The notes beneath the pieces are model-generated. The model searched no databases. It had not been told where the DNA came from and worked only from the letters and a program-made list of their open reading frames with translations. A DNA stretch of 64,000 nucleotides, from NCBI GenBank assembly GCA_030035585.1, contig CM057462.1, positions 117,237,234-117,301,233 of the forward strand, in the 5' to 3' direction. This DNA comes from Dugong dugon (lineage: Eukaryota > Chordata > Mammalia > Sirenia > Dugongidae). The translations under genes and the position numbers were made by a program. Below are positions 32,631 to 44,110 of this stretch, in pieces (within the stretch, counting starts at the first letter, position 1; each line of letters starts with the position of its first letter).

Positions 32631-33729
32631 CCCCGCGTATCCTTGAGGAAATACAGGAAGACCTTGATAAAGGCAATGATTCAAGTGAAGTTAGTCTCTG
32701 GCAGAGTCTGAACCCTGTAATCGATTTGGACTAGGTGGTGTCCTTTCTGCTCTACAACAGTTTATTCTTTTCTATTCTACTCCATTTTAGAAGGCTATTA
32801 CAAAATACTGATGTGAGATAATGACGTTCTGGCCTAAGATAAGAACAAGTAAAACAGAAAAGAAAAGATGAATGTGAGAGGCATTTAAAAAACAATAACT
32901 GTCAAGATTTCATGCCTAGATTAATAATAATTATAGTTATTTCCACAATGCAAACCCAACATAGGATAGGTACGCAATAAATATTTACTTATATATCATA
33001 AAAGGTTATATTATTGAACACTGACAAAGTGTCTGCAAGCCTTTGTCTAGGATTGGCAATAGGTTTGCACATACTCTCATTCAGGCTCCTTTGCCACCTG
33101 CAGGTAGCTTGCTGATCATGGCCGGGTAGAAAAGATGCTCTGTATTGGAAACAACCTCTATGACCTATATGACTGTGACCTTATTAGAATCACTGTCTGT
33201 CCAGACCAGCTGTTATAACCTGATGTAACCAGATCAGGCCTGTATGAGGCAGCACCATAAAAGGATTAAAATAATTTTTTATCCATCTTGCCAGCACTTA
33301 CACATTCAAATGAATGTAGTCCTTTCCAATTAATCACTTTAAAAGCCCAAACCTTAGTCTCATTCTTTCAAACCTTTCTGATACTTCTCTTTAGAAAAGG
33401 CCTTCAGAAGCTACATGCCAGCCAAACAATAAAAATGAGTCATCAGTATGTAGGCAGTGGCCCATGCCATGTAACTCTGCGAAATTCTCTTTAAAACACC
33501 AACACAACCCTCTGCCTTAAGTGGAGAAGAACAAGATCCAGCTGTCCCTAACCCCATTTCTCTCCCTCTTCCTTGTTGACTGGCCTCTCTTCTCTTTTAC
33601 TTGCCCCATGTATTTTTACTATTGCTTTTTCCCACAATTTTTGCAAAGCTCTTTGAGGGAAATGTTAATTATGTTAGTGTTATTTGGATCAACTAAGAAT
33701 GCCACCCCATGAGAGCCCAGATGAATTTG
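32631..33729. other. Intergenic, no recognised feature
   Basis: No gene or confident repeat; several open frames under 75 codons show no family features. Confidence 0.4.
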
Positions 33730-34170
33730 GAAGGGAGCATAGTACAGTATAATAGTTCTGATATCTCACAGCCTGAGTTCAAATCCTGCCTCTACTGATC
33801 TTGAGCAACTGCCAGCTTGTGCACCTTGAGCAAATTACTTAACCTCTCTAAGCCAGTTTCTAAACTGAAAAATTCAAATGTTAGTAGTAGTAAAAGGAGT
33901 CCTGGTGGTGCAATGGTTAAGCGCTTGGCTCCTAACTGAAAAGTTGGTGGTTCCAACCCTCCCAGCAGCTCCACAGGAGAAAGACCTGGTGATCTGCTCC
34001 TGTAAAGATTACAGCCTAGAAAACCCTATTGGGCAGCTCTACTCTGTTACATGGGGTCTCTATGAGTTGAAATCGACTCAATGGCATCTAACAACAACAC
34101 CGCAATAGTGGTAAAAACATAATCCATGTAAAACACTTAGTTCAGTGCCTATCATGCAGCATTTTCCTCC
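33730..34170 (+). mobile_element. MIR SINE split by AfroSINE
   Basis: MIR body (GAGTTCAAATCCTGCCTC, ATTACTTAACCTCTCTAAG) runs to 33,884; its tail (TTCAGTGCCTATCATGCAG) resumes after 34,116. Confidence 0.65.
33896..34105 (+). mobile_element. AfroSINE-type SINE, long form, well preserved
   Basis: The reference copy for this window. The head is GGAGTCCTGGTGGTGCAATGG with AAGTTGGTGGTTC, resembling tRNA-Asn; the RTE-derived middle is GATCTGCTCCTGTAAAGATT; the 3' end is GAGTTGAAATCGACTC plus (ACA)n. Duplication TAGTAGTAAAA / TAGTGGTAAAA (33,885-33,895 and 34,106-34,116). Confidence 0.92.
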
Positions 34171-34644
34171 TAGTCTCTATATTTTAAACTTCTAGAAGAA
34201 CAATAAATATTAACTAAACTAATAACATTACTTCAGAGGTTGAGGGAAAAAATAAATGTTCTGCCTGCACCACATTCTATCAACTACTCAATTCTGTGAA
34301 GAAATCATACTAACAGATTGGTGTAAATAGAGTACAAGAAATGAGAATGCTATTTATTTGAATTGTTCCCTTTCTCCATGGTGATAGTGTTTTCTCAATA
34401 ACACACAGGCAAACAAAACAAAAACCAGTCATTTTTTGCTTTATCTGATGACTTGAGGCATCAAGAGGAAATGAATGGAGGAAATTTCTCAGAGAAGAGG
34501 AAGGTAGAGGCATAAGCCACACAAACATCCCTGTGAGTTCAGTGCAAATGCTTTCAGTGCAAATGTTCCTGATACAACATTAACAAGCTGACTAAAGGGT
34601 GCTGCTGCAATTATTTGCAGAGTAAACAGGCATGAGGCCTTCCA

Positions 34645-34800
34645 GAAGAGCAGGCTTTTGGAGGTTTAAATTCCAGTTCCACCACTCGCTACCTCAAAGC
34701 CTTGATTTTCTCATCTGTACAATGGAGAAAATTAAGAAAAATAATATATGTGAAGTTCCTACACTTACTAAGCAGGCAGTGTATATTGCATCCCTACCTG
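34645..34800 (+). mobile_element. MIR SINE relic
   Basis: TTTTCTCATCTGTACAATGG and flanking text fit the MIR core. Confidence 0.55.
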
Positions 34801-35200
34801 CTTAGGGTGATGTTATCTAAATAAAATTGTACGTAATAACCAAGGGTTTCTAAGCTGCATAATCGAAAGTTTCCCTGTCGCTTTGGTACCAAGTAGGACT
34901 TTATAACTGCATATTAGGCAGGCAAGTATTCAATCAATATTTGATCATTTGTTTTGTCTTTAATGAGAGTACTTTGTATACCTAATACCTAGTCTAGGAT
35001 CTCCTTCATAACCTTTGTAAATTGGGAAGCCAGCAGCTTCCTATGTCTGCAGCATCTTAACCTAATCCCCAAATCCTATTTCATAACCACTATTTGTCTT
35101 TATTTCCTGTAGTCTCAGAAAGTTTCCAGTGGTTTGGCAGGAGAGCTATCCATGGGAGGCAATCTTTTTTGACTTATTTGGATTGTGTTGGGTTTTCTGT

Positions 35201-35287
35201 AGATGGCGCAGGATATGACAGTGTTTGGTCCCACTGTATACAGGGTCGTCATGAGTTGGAGCCAACGCAATGGCAACTAACAACAAG
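35201..35287 (+). mobile_element. RTE 3'-end fragment
   Basis: GATGGCGCAGGAT through GGCAACTAACAACAAG matches the last 85 bases of the RTE at 58,326. Confidence 0.75.
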
Positions 35288-35299
35288 AAGCTTTCAATA

Positions 35300-35530
35300 T
35301 GTTCAATTATCACTGTATGGTTGGGAAATATTTAAAACAGTGGTTGCCTGGAGCTGGGGGTTGGGGAAGGAGAAATTGACTAAAAAGGGCACGAAGAAAC
35401 TTGTTTTTTTGAATGATGTGAATGTTGTATGCCTTGATTGTAGTGTTGATTATGAATGTACGTACATTGTCAAAATTCATTGAACTGTATATTTAAATGG
35501 GTACATTTTATTATATGTAAAGTTGATTGA
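35300..35530 (+). mobile_element. Old L1 (L1M-like) 3' end
   Basis: GTGGTTGCCTGGAGCTGGGG and GAACTGTATATTTAAATGGG are hallmarks of old L1M 3' UTRs. Confidence 0.7.
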
Positions 35531-35604
35531 TATTTTCCAAAGTACTTCTGTCATCACCCATACAAAACTACTGTTAATAGTCATATGTACATTCTTTCAA
35601 ATGT

Positions 35605-35682
35605 CTGTGAGTGTATAGATAGATATACACACGCACATATATATGTACTTGTGTGTGTATATATATATATATATATGTATAT
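35605..35682. repeat. AT/GT simple repeat
   Basis: Imperfect (TA)n with GT at 35,650-35,682, abutting the RTE derivative. Confidence 0.85.
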
Positions 35683-35938
35683 GTTGTTAGTTGTTGTCAA
35701 GTTGGCTCCGACTCATGAAGACTCATGTACAACAGAAGGAAACATTGCTTGGTCCTATGCCATCTTCATGACTGTTGGTATGCTCAAGTCCATTGTTGGC
35801 AGCCACCATTTGAGTGCCTTCCAACCTAGGGAGATCATCTTCCAGCACTACATCTGACAATATTCTGTTGTGATCCAAAGGGTTTTCATTAACTAATTTT
35901 TGGAAGTAGGTCACCAGGCCTTTCTTGCTGGTCTGATA
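35683..35938 (-). mobile_element. Internally deleted RTE (non-autonomous, no tRNA head)
   Basis: On the minus strand it carries the RTE 5' leader, from GACCAGCAAGAAAGG through CTACTTCCAAAAATTAG and GGTTGGAAGGCACTC. It jumps to the RTE 3' end, GGTGGCTGCCAACAATGG through GAGTCGGAGCCAACTTGAC plus (AAC)n. About 3 kb of coding region is absent. Confidence 0.85.
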
Positions 35939-35986
35939 CACACACACGCATATGCATGTATTTGTTTACACAAAAATGGTATTACT

Positions 35987-36800
35987 TTTTTTTTTATTGT
36001 GCTTTAGGTGAAAGTTCACAGCTCAAATTAATTTCTCATACAAAAGTTTATACACATATTGTTATGTGACACTAGCTGCAATCCCTGTAATGTGACAGCA
36101 CACTCCTCCTTTCCACCCCGTGTTTCCCGTGTCCATCAAACCGTGTCCCTTCCTGCCTTCTCATCCTTCCTCCGGACAGGAGCCACCCATGTGGTCTCAC
36201 GTATCTGCCTGAACTAAGAAGCACACTCTTCGTAAGTATTATTCTATGATTTGTAATCCAGTTCAGTCTTTGACTGAAGAGTGGGCTTTGGTAATGGTTT
36301 ATTTCTGGGTTAACAAAGCATCCGGGGGCCATGGCTTTGGAGGCTCCCCCAGTTTCAATTGGACCATTAAGTCTGGTCTTTTTATGTGAATTTGAGTTCT
36401 GCACTACACTTTTCTCCTGCTGTCAGGGATTCTTTGTTGTGTTCCCTGTCAGGGCAGTCATTGGTGGTGGCTGGGCACCATCTAGTTCTTCTGGTCTCAG
36501 GTTTATGGGGCCCTTTTGTCTCTTGGGCTAATATTTAACTTGTCTTTTGTGTTCTTCATTCTCCTTTGCTCCAAGTGGGTTGGGACCAACTGATGCATTG
36601 ATGGCCACTCACAAGCTTTTAAGACCCCAGATGCCACTCACCAAAGTGGGATGCAGAACATTTTCTTAATAAACTTTGTTATGCAAATTGACCTAGATGT
36701 CCCCCTGAAACCAGGGTTGCCAGACCCCAGCCCCTGCTACTCTGTCCCTCGAAGCGTTTGGTTGTGTCCGGGAAACTTCTTAGCTTTTGGTTTAGTCCAG
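35987..36800 (-). mobile_element. L1 3' end, 5'-truncated
   Basis: The + strand begins with a T run, then ATTGTGCTTTAGGTGAAAG, the L1 3' end complement. The flanks share TTACACAAAA...GTATTAC (35,967-35,986) and TTACACAAAACAGTATCAC (36,801-36,819) with small differences, a diverged duplication. Confidence 0.82.
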
Positions 36801-36819
36801 TTACACAAAACAGTATCAC

Positions 36820-38444
36820 TTTTTGATAAGCTGTAACTGGCTTTTATCTATTTCAATTTTTTACTTGAGTAAAAAGTAGATTTTACAACCATAACCAACT
36901 GCCCCCACAAAGATTCTTTCATAACACACAAGGGGTACAATTGCTTTGGTGAGAAACAGGAAAGCTGTTTTGACTTTTACAGCCCTCAAGATCTCATTGA
37001 TGATTTAACAATCATTACAGGCTTAGTAGGCAGGTCTTGCTGTATAAACATTGTAAAGCAATGTTTGCCATTGGTTATTTAATGGGAACTGACTGTTGAG
37101 GAACCCACTGGCAGTTCTTGCCAACACCCTGGACTATACCCCATCTGCCTCTGCAACTAATGTGACTTCACCTGCATGCTTGTGCCTGATACACAACACT
37201 TTGCATCTAAAGTTTGGCTAGACATTTCAAACAAGAGGACACAGAAAATTCTGACCATGTCTTCCAGAGGCAAATTCTTCTCAAGGGTTGTAATTCTAAC
37301 CTCCTGAAAGCCAGTCCCCTCTTCTCTACACCAGCTTCAGGAATAGGAAGGAGCCAGAGGATATAAAGTCAAAATCATCTCTGCAGTTAATACGGATGTC
37401 AGCCTAAGACCCAATTACAGGAGAACCAGCAGGGGTTACCACCTGTCAGGAAGGCTTCTGCCTGAGTTCTGTGGGTACATATGCACGTATGCATGCAGGT
37501 GAGCTATTCAGCCAAAGACAGAGGGATTATTTCCTATTGGGCGAGTTAGTTACTATGGGGTAATCCATGTCTGGGATAGCTGGTTCCTAGAGAGTAGGAA
37601 AGGAGGCTGTAAAACTCAACCACTTTTGCCAGGGACAAAATAATTTGGCCCCAATGACTGATAAATAAAACAAAAACAAAACATGGCTCAGATTTCACGA
37701 GTCGTTTACAGCAGGGCCAGATAATTCAGGATCATATGCAGACAAGGGGTTAATCAGAGCTTCCTGATAACTCAGTCTACACATCTCCCAGAGAAGGATA
37801 AGTGCCGGCTGACCAGGGAGAGGCTGGTACAAGCTACAGTGCCTGCAAGTTCTGTCCCTACATCCAAGAAATCAGACTTCCCCAGCTCCCTCCTGAAGCC
37901 CAACTAGGGACCTGGAGGCTGAAAGGCATGAGTTCCTTTGGGTCAGGCCTCTGCATAAAGGCATCTGCAAGGCTGAAGAAGTTGTCCCAGTCTATGTCTG
38001 CACTGTGGGGCTGGCTGGAGCCGCTCTCAGGCTCTGACCCAGCAGATGTGTACGAAGTGAAGGCAACACACGAGGAGCAAGGAGTCAGGACACACTGACA
38101 ACAGCAGAAAAGTGACAAATGGCAGAGCGGGAAGATGGAAGAACTCTAAAAGCACAGCTTTCTGGAGCCATTAGCATTAGGCTAACAGCCCTTCAGACCT
38201 CATATCCTCCTGAGGGCATGGCTGTATCACAGCACCGGACGATGATTGATGTGCAAAGTGAGTCATCAAGTAAAGGTCAAATTATGTTTAGAACATTTTG
38301 TTTAAGAAAGCAAAGTACCATGTAAAACATTTTGGAAAAATCACCTTCCAAACTAAAATGTAAAAGCTGGCATTTAAGTTGGGGTTATATTATGTTGGCT
38401 ATTAACAGTACCTTCACTTAAAATATTAGACACATTTCATATTA
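36820..38444. other. Intergenic, no recognised feature
   Basis: Mostly unique-looking sequence. An 86-98 codon open frame on each strand near 37,800-38,118 shows no splice or family signals. Confidence 0.4.
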
Positions 38445-38599
38445 AAAAAAATTGCCATCGAGTCAATTCCAACCCATAGCAACCCTACAGAACAGAGTAA
38501 AACTGCCCCACAGGGTTTCCAAGGAGCGGCTGGTGGATTCAAACTGCCAACCTTTTGGTTAGCAGCTGAGGTCTTAACCACTGTGCCACCAGGGCTCCT
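38445..38599 (-). mobile_element. AfroSINE-type SINE, short form
   Basis: The head joins directly to the 3' part (GGTTTCCAAGGAGCGGCTGG on +), without the middle RTE block. Duplication ATTTCATATTA / ATTTCAGATTA (38,434-38,444 and 38,600-38,610). Confidence 0.9.
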
Positions 38600-38639
38600 A
38601 TTTCAGATTACTATATTAAATGATCTCAGAGAATTTATT

Positions 38640-38770
38640 TTTATCTATATATTGTTATTGATGTATGACATAAATATGTACTTATATCTACACACATATA
38701 CAAAGATATATACACATACACATATATATACAAACACACAAATATATATGTATACACACATACATGCATG
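38640..38770. repeat. AT/CA-rich imperfect microsatellite
   Basis: Mixed ATATAT, ACACAT and ATACAC units, the first of two such tracts flanking a SINE. Confidence 0.8.
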
Positions 38771-38946
38771 TGTCGATTCTAACTCATGGTAACACACGTG
38801 TTTCAGAGTAGAAATGTGCTCCACAGGGTTTCCAATGGCTGTGATCTTTTCAAAGTAGATCGCCAGGCCTTTCTTCCAAAGCACCTCTGGGTAATTTGAA
38901 CAGCCGTTTCAGTTAGAAGCCGAGTGCTTAACTGTTTGCGCCACCC

Positions 38947-38951
<5 letters not shown>
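38771..38951 (-). mobile_element. AfroSINE-type SINE, long form
   Basis: From TCGATTCTAACTCATGG through GTAGATCGCCAGGCC to GCGCCACCCAGGGA on the + strand. Confidence 0.85.
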
Positions 38952-39015
<64 letters not shown>

Positions 39016-39052
39016 CACATATATATACACATATATATACACATATATACAT
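38951..39052. repeat. (TA)n(CA)n microsatellite
   Basis: About 17 TA units, then about 12 AC units, then mixed ATATACAC units. Likely highly variable in length. Confidence 0.95.
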
Positions 39053-39180
39053 AGGAGCCCTGGTGGCACAGTGGTTAAGCTCTCAGCTGTTAACCAAAAA
39101 TTGGCAGTTCAAATCCAATAGCCGCTCCTTGGAAAACCTACGGGGCAGTTCTACCCTGTCCTGTAAGGTCACTATGAGTG
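39053..39180 (+). mobile_element. AfroSINE-type SINE, short form, lacking its tail
   Basis: GGAGCCCTGGTGGCACAGTGG head through GGTCACTATGAGTG; it stops there and meets the 3' end of the RTE on the other strand. Confidence 0.88.
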
Positions 39181-39202
39181 AGAAGTGACTCAGAGTGACC
39201 CC
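39165..39202. repeat. SINE/LINE tail-to-tail inverted repeat
   Basis: GGTCACTATGAGTG, a short centre, then GACTCAGAGTGACC forms an imperfect hairpin. Each arm is the same RTE-derived 3' sequence in opposite orientation. Confidence 0.75.
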
Positions 39203-40882
39203 ATGTAAAACAGAACAAAACACCGCCCGGTCCTGTGCCATCCTCACAATCATTGCTATGTTTGAGTCCACTGTTGCAGCCACTGTGTCAATACATCTCG
39301 TTGAGGGTCTTCCTCTCTTTTGCTCTCTACTTTGCCAAACATGATGTCCTTCTCCAGGGACTGGTTCCTCAGATAACATGTCCAAAGTACGTGATAGAAG
39401 TGTCACCATCATTGCTTCTAAGGAGCATTCTGACTGTACTTCTTCCAAGACAGATTTGTCATTCTGGCAGTCCGCGGTATATTCAATATTCTTTGCCCAC
39501 ACCACAACTCAAAGGCATCAATTCTTTTTCAGTCTTCCTTATTTGTTCTTTAGCTTTTGCATGGATATGAGGCGGTTGAAAATACCATGGCTTGGTCCAG
39601 GCATACCTTAGTCCTCAAAGTGACATCTTAGCTTTTTAACACTTTAAGGAGTTCTTTTGCAGCAGATTTGACTGCTGCTTCTATGTGCATTGATTGTGGA
39701 GCCAAGTAAAACGAAATTCCTGACAACTTCAATCTCTTCTCCATTTATCATGATGCTGCTTATTGGTCCAGTTGTGTGGATTTTTCTTTTCTTTATGTTG
39801 AGGTGTAAACCATACTGAAGGCTGTAGTCTTTGATCTTCATCAGTAAGTACTTCAAGTCCTCTTCACTTTCAGCAAGCAACGTTGTGTCATCTGCATATC
39901 AGAGATTGTTAATGAGACTTCCTCCAACTCTGATGCCATATTCTTCTTCATACAGTCTAGCTTCTCAGATTATTTGCTCAGCACATAAATTGAGTAAGTA
40001 TGGTGAAAGGATACAACCCTGACGCACGCCTTTTCTGACTTTAAACCATGCAGTAACCCCCTGTTCTATTTGAACAACTGCTTCTTAGTCTATGTACAGA
40101 TTCCTTATGAGGACAATTAAGTGTTCTGGAATCCCCAATCTTTGCAATTTTATCCATAATTTGTTATGATCTACACAGTTGAATGCCTTTGCATAGTCAA
40201 TAAAACACAGGTAAACATCTTTCTGGTATTCTCTGCTTTCAGCCAAGATCCATCTGTCATCACCAATAATATCCCTTATTCCATGTCCTCTTCCAGCCTG
40301 AACTTCTGGCAGCTCTGTGTCGATCTACTATTGCAACTGATTTTCAATGATCTTCAGCAAAATTTTACTTGGGTGTGATATTCATGATATTGTTCCATAA
40401 TTTCACATTCTGTTGGATCACCTTTCTTCAGAACAGGCATAAATATGGATCTCTTTCAGTCAGTTGGGCAGGTAGCTGTCTTCTAAATTTCTTGGCATAG
40501 ACAAGTGAGCGCTTCCAGTGCTGCATCTGGGTTTGTTGAAACATTTCAATTAGCATTTTGTCAATTCCAGGAGCCTCGTTTTTCACCAATGCCTTCAGTG
40601 CAGCTTGGACTTATTCCTTCAGTACCATCAGTTCGTGATCTTGTGCTACCTCTTGAAATGACTGAACATCAACCAATCTTTTTGGTACAGTGACTCTGTG
40701 TATTCCTTCCATCTTCTTTTGATGCTTCCTACCTTGTTCAGTATTTTGCCCATAGAATCTTTCAATATTGCAACTCGAGTCTTGAACTTTTTCCTTCAGT
40801 TCTTTCAGCTTGAGAAATGCCTAACATGTTCTTCCCTGCTGGTTAACTCCAGGTCTTTGCACAGTACATTATAATATTTTAC
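39183..40882 (-). mobile_element. RTE/BovB-type LINE, 5'- and 3'-truncated copy
   Basis: Contains the reverse transcriptase second half and C-terminal region. The YADD box is at 39,887-39,898 (minus), directly preceded by a TGA stop at 39,899-39,901. A LNIKKRKIHTTGP block and GHVVRR-like C-terminal motifs are readable in broken frames. It ends at 40,882 against the tail of the next copy. Confidence 0.88.
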
Positions 40883-43800
40883 TGTTGTTGTTGTTAGGTG
40901 CCGTCAAGTCAGTTCCGACTCATAGCAACCCTATACACCACAGAATGAAATGCTGCCCGGTCCTGCGCCATGCTCACAATCGTTGTTATGCTTGAGCCCA
41001 TTGTTGCAGCCACTGTGTCAATCCATCTAGTTGAGGGTCTTCCTCTTTTTCACTGATCCTCTACTTTACCAAGCATGATATCCTTCTCCAAGGACTGATC
41101 CCTCCTGACAACATGTCCAAAGTACGTAAGACGTAGTCTCGCCATCCTTCCTTCTAAGGAGAATTCTGGTTGTACTTCTTCCAACACAGATTTGTTCGTT
41201 CTTTTGGCAGTCCATGGTACATTCAATATTCTTTGCCAACACCACAATTAAAAGGCATCAATTTTTCGGTCTTCCTTATTCATTGTACAAATTTCACATG
41301 TATACAATGCAATTGAAAATACCTGGCATGGGTCAGGTGCACCTTAGTCTACAAGGTGACATCTTTGTTTTTCAGCAGTTTAAAGAGGTCTTTTGCAGCA
41401 GATTTGCCCAAGGCAATGCATCTTTTGATTTCATGATGCTGCTTCCATGGGTATTGACTGTGGATCCAAGTAACATGAAATCCTTGACAACTTCAATCTT
41501 TTCTCCGTTTATCATGATGTTGCTTATTGGTCCAGTTGTGAAGATTTTTGTTTTTTTTATGTTGAGGTGTAATCCATACTGAAGGCTATAGTCTTTGATC
41601 TTGATCAGTAAGTGCTTCAAGTCCTCTTTACTTTCAGCAAGCAAGGCTGTGTCATCTGCATATCACAGGTTGTTAATGAGTCTTCCTCTAATCCTGATGC
41701 CCTTTTCTTCTTCATATAGTCCAGCTTCTCAGATTATTTGTTCAGCATACAGACTGAATAGGAATGGTGAAAGGATACAACCCTGATGCATACCTTTCCA
41801 GACTTTAAAGCAGAGTATCCCCTTGTTCTGTCCAAACAACTGCCTCTTGATCTGTGTACAGTTTCCTTATGAGCACAGTTGTTTTGGAATTCCCATTCTT
41901 TGCAATGTTATCCATAATTTGTTATGATCCACACAATTGAACGCCTTTTCATAGTCAATAAAACACAGGTAGACATCTTTCTGGTATTCTCTGCTTTCAG
42001 CCAGGATCCAGCTGACATCAGCAATGATATCCCTGGTTCCATGTCCTCTTCTGAATCTGGCCTGAATTTCTGGCAGTTCCCTGTCGACGTACTGCTGCAG
42101 CCGCTTTTGAATGATCTTTCGCAAAATTTTACTTGCGTGTGATGTTAATGATAATTGTTCGATAATTTCCACATTCAGCTGGATTACTTTTCTTGGGAAC
42201 AGGCAGAAATATGGATCTCTTCCAGTCGGTTGGCCAGGTAGCTGTCTTCCAAATTTCTTGGCATAGATGAGTAAGCACTTCCAGCGCTGCATCCGTTTGT
42301 TGAAACATCTCAGTTGATATTCCGTCAATTCCCAGAGCCTTGTTTTTCACCAATGCCTTCAGTGCAGCTTGGACTTCTTCCTTCAGTACTATCAGTTCTT
42401 GATCATATGCTACCTCTTGAAATGGTTGAACTTTGACCAGTTCTTTTTGGTATAATGACTCTGTGTATTCCTTCCATCTTCTTTTGATGCTTCCTGCATT
42501 GTTTAATATTTTCTCCATAGAATCCTTGAATATTACAACTCGAGGCTTGAATTTTTTCTTCAGTTCTTTCAGCTTGAGGAATGCCGAGCATGATCTTCCC
42601 TTTTGGTTTTCTATCTCCAGGTCTTTGCACATGTCATTATAATACTTTGCTTTGTCTTCTTGAGCTGCCCTTTGAAATCTTCTGTTCAGCTCTTTTACTT
42701 CATCATTTCTTCCATTTGCTTTAGCTACTCGATGTTCAAGAGCAAGTTTCAGAGTCTCTTCTGACATTCATTTTGGTCTTTTCTTTCTTTCCTGTCTTTT
42801 TAATGAACTCTTGCTTTCTTTATGTATGATGTCCTTGATGTCATTCCACAACTCGTCTGCTCTTCGGTCGTTAGTGTTCAACGCGTCAAATGTATTCTTG
42901 AGATGGTCTCTAAATTCAGGTGGGATATATTCAAGGTAGTACTTTGGCTCTCATGGACTTGTTCTAATTTTCTTCAGTTTCAACTTGAACTTGCATATGA
43001 GCAATTGATGGTCTGTTCCACAGTCAGCCCCCGGCCTTGTTCTGACTGATGATATTGAGCTTCTCCATTGTCTCTTTCCACAGATGTAGTTGATTTGATT
43101 CCTGTGTATTCCGTCTGGCAAGGTCCATGTGTACAGTTGCCGTTTATGTTGTTGAAAAAAGGTATTTGCAATGAAGAAGTCATTGGTCTTGCAAAATTCT
43201 ATCACGCGATGTCCAGTATCATTTCTATCACCAAGGGGATATTTTCGAACTACCGATCCTTCTTCTTTGTTTCCAGCTTTCGCATTCCAATCACCAGTAA
43301 TTATCAATGCATTCTGATTGCATGTTCAATCAAATTCACACTGCAGAAGTTGGTAAAAATCTTCAATTTCTTCATCTTTGGCCTTAGTGGTTGGTGCATA
43401 AATTTGAATAATAGTCACATTAACTGGTCTTCCTTGTAGGCGTATGGATATTATGCTATAACTGACAGCGTTGTACTTCAGGATAGATTTTGAAATGATC
43501 TTTTTGACGATGAATGAAATGCCATTCATCTTCAAGTTGTCATTCCTCGCATAGTAGACCATATGGCCAATTCAAAATGTCCAATTCAAAATGGCCAATA
43601 CCAGTCCATTTCAGTCACTAATGCCTAGGGTATAAACCTTTATGCGTTCCATTTCATTTTTGACAATTTCCAGTTTTCCTAGATTCATAGTTCATAATTC
43701 CATGTTCTGATTATTAATGGATGTTTGTAGCTGTTTCTTCTCATTTTGAGTCATGCCACATCAGCAAATGAAGGTCCCGAAAGCTCGACTCCATCCACGT

Positions 43801-44110
43801 CATTAAGGTCGACTCTATTTTGAGGAGGTAGCTCTTCCCCAATTGTCTTTTAAGTGCCTTCCGACCTGAGGGGCTCATCTTCTGGCACTGTATCAGACAA
43901 TGTTCCGCTGCTATTCGTAAGGTTTTCACTGACTAATTCTTTTCAGAAGTAGACTGCTGGGTCCTTCTGCCTAGTCTGTCTTAGTCTAGAAGCTCAGCTG
44001 AAACCTGTCCGCCATGGGTGACCCTGCTGGTATCTGAATACTGGTGGCATAGCTTCCAGCATCACAGCAACACGCAAGCCCCCTGTACGACAAACTGACA
44101 GACACATGGG
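40883..44110 (-). mobile_element. RTE/BovB-type LINE, near full length
   Basis: About 3.23 kb, from leader GTCAGTTTGTCG (44,110 end) to a (CAA)n tail (40,883 end). Minus-strand coding pieces in order: endonuclease (42,951-43,562; TGDWNAKAGN and INYICGKRQW), linker (42,129-42,767; ELNRRFQRAAQEDK), reverse transcriptase (41,867-42,328; DYEKAFN; then YADD at 41,651-41,662) and the C-terminal region (41,050-41,247; RLTYFGHVVRRD). Stops and shifts interrupt it. BovB/RTE elements copy themselves by target-primed reverse transcription. Confidence 0.92.

Noticed and set aside
38950..39050. CRISPR-like or other programmed array
   Set aside because: It is a dinucleotide microsatellite, and nothing in the window is prokaryotic.
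42129..42767. 212-codon minus-strand open frame as a host gene
   Set aside because: It is the linker and reverse transcriptase of the RTE element and recurs at 59,542-60,300 on the other strand.
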